This document shows, one piece after another, positions 5,824-6,500 of a stretch of DNA of 6,500 nucleotides. This stretch comes from a bacterium (GTDB taxonomy: Bacteria > Actinomycetota > Acidimicrobiia > Acidimicrobiales > CATQHL01). The translations under genes and the position numbers were made by a program. Location: assembly GCA_026713745.1 (NCBI GenBank), contig JAPONU010000476.1:1-6500 (forward strand). Direction: 5' to 3'. The stretch's first letter is position 1; the number at the start of each line of letters is the position of its first letter. The notes beneath the pieces were generated by a model, which worked only from the letters and a program-made list of their open reading frames with translations, did not search any database and was not told where the DNA came from.

Positions 5824-6498
5824 ATGGCACCTGGACACGAGAGATTCACGCCCGCACGGCTCGCGGAGGTGGGCACCCGGATCGGCTCTTCGCTGGTCTC
5901 CGACGCCCTGGACGAAGCCGGCTTGCGGCACCAGTCACTACCGCCGGGTTACGGCCCGCTGGTAGCCGATCAGGTGCTGGTGGGTTACGCATTCCCCACG
6001 CGGCTCGAGGCCTCCGACGAGATCCCCGACGTGCCCTACGTGGGGCTGCTGGCGGCCCTCGACGCCATCGGACCGGGCGAGGTGTGGGTCGGCGCGACCG
6101 GCGGGTTCCGCGACGCCGCGCTCTGGGGCGAACTCCTCTCGACGGCCTGCATTTCCTCAGGTGCGGTCGGGGCGCTGGTCGACGGCTACGTCCGGGATCG
6201 CCACGTGATACGGAGCCTGGGGTTCCCTGTGCTGTGCCGCGGGGCCGACCCCCGCGACATCAACGGCAGGGGAGAGGTGGTGGCCCACAACGTGACCGTC
6301 GAGATGGACGGCGTCACCGTGGCTCCCGGTGATCTCGTCGTCGGCGACGACGACGGGGTGGTGATCGTGCCGCAGGCGCTCATCGACGAGGTCGTCGGCA
6401 CCGCCATCGAGAAGACAACGAGCGAGAGCCGCTTCCGCCAGGCGGTGCGCGAAGGCATGCCGCCAGGTGAGGCGTTCAAGCGCTTCGGGGTCCTCTGA
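5824..6498 (+). CDS. RraA / HMG-CHA aldolase-like family protein, 224 aa
   Basis: The core 'GALVDGYVRDRHVIRSLGFPVL' region (116-137) and PGDLVVGDDDG (168-178) are typical of the RraA fold. E103, then 20 residues, then R124-D125 resembles the acid-X20-Arg-Asp signature of class II pyruvate aldolases (4-hydroxy-4-methyl-2-oxoglutarate aldolase, also oxaloacetate decarboxylase), with Glu in place of the Asp described there. That favours an aldolase or decarboxylase releasing pyruvate over RNase E inhibition, though many relatives are uncharacterised. The ATG at 5824 has GGAGAG (5816-5821) close upstream and starts just before the conserved region (FTPARLAEVG). A GTG at 5746 in the same frame would add 26 unlike residues. 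It is transcribed divergently from the hydrolase operon, which suggests shared control. The length is normal for the family. Confidence 0.9.
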   Translation: MAPGHERFTPARLAEVGTRIGSSLVSDALDEAGLRHQSLPPGYGPLVADQVLVGYAFPTRLEASDEIPDVPYVGLLAALDAIGPGEVWVGATGGFRDAALWGELLSTACISSGAVGALVDGYVRDRHVIRSLGFPVLCRGADPRDINGRGEVVAHNVTVEMDGVTVAPGDLVVGDDDGVVIVPQALIDEVVGTAIEKTTSESRFRQAVREGMPPGEAFKRFGVL

Positions 6499-6500
6499 CC

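Noticed and set aside
4839..6332. 497-codon open frame on the plus strand
   Set aside because: It runs antisense through the nucleoside hydrolase and then out of frame through the RraA-like gene, and has no recognisable motif.
1..6500. CRISPR arrays, tRNA or rRNA genes, transposases, toxin-antitoxin or defence genes
   Set aside because: I looked for regularly spaced repeats, cloverleaf arms and relevant protein motifs and saw none.

Overview
This is a high-GC, gene-dense bacterial window with GTG starts, 4-base start/stop overlaps and one probable leaderless promoter. These traits fit an actinobacterial-type genome, perhaps an uncultured environmental lineage, but no marker gene fixes the taxonomy.

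Layout. Almost everything lies on the minus strand as one apparent catabolic operon read from right to left. In transcription order it holds: a nucleoside hydrolase-family protein (5642 to 4692); a broken NIPSNAP-family gene (4616 to 4482); a short-chain dehydrogenase, SDR2 (4485 to 3679); a C-terminal scrap of a second nucleoside hydrolase (about 3676 to 3566); an intact NIPSNAP-family gene (3569 to 3255); a second SDR, SDR1 (3258 to 2452); a gap with a palindromic repeat; a cupin protein (2329 to 1658); and a thiamine-diphosphate (ThDP) enzyme of the acetolactate synthase/decarboxylase superfamily (1661, running off the left edge). An RraA/HMG-aldolase-like gene (5824 to 6498) diverges on the plus strand from a 181-base shared intergenic region.

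The most informative structure is a tandem duplication of the block [end of nucleoside hydrolase, NIPSNAP, SDR]. The two SDRs are about 78% identical by hand count and align without gaps. One NIPSNAP copy is intact. The other has lost 60 codons in frame between two Glu-Gln-Arg direct repeats and carries a TGG-to-TAG nonsense change. The remaining differences in that copy are almost all synonymous, so it was probably functional until recently. SDR2 has a well-placed internal ribosome binding site and Met that SDR1 lacks, which could replace translation coupled to the lost NIPSNAP gene.

How the genes may work together (inference). The set suggests uptake-independent breakdown of a ribosyl-like or related carbon compound: a hydrolase cleaves it, one or two NAD-type SDRs oxidise or reduce an intermediate, the cupin and NIPSNAP proteins assist in an unknown way, and the ThDP enzyme and RraA-type aldolase act on 2-oxo acids. 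No transporter or regulator is in view and the substrate cannot be read from the sequence.
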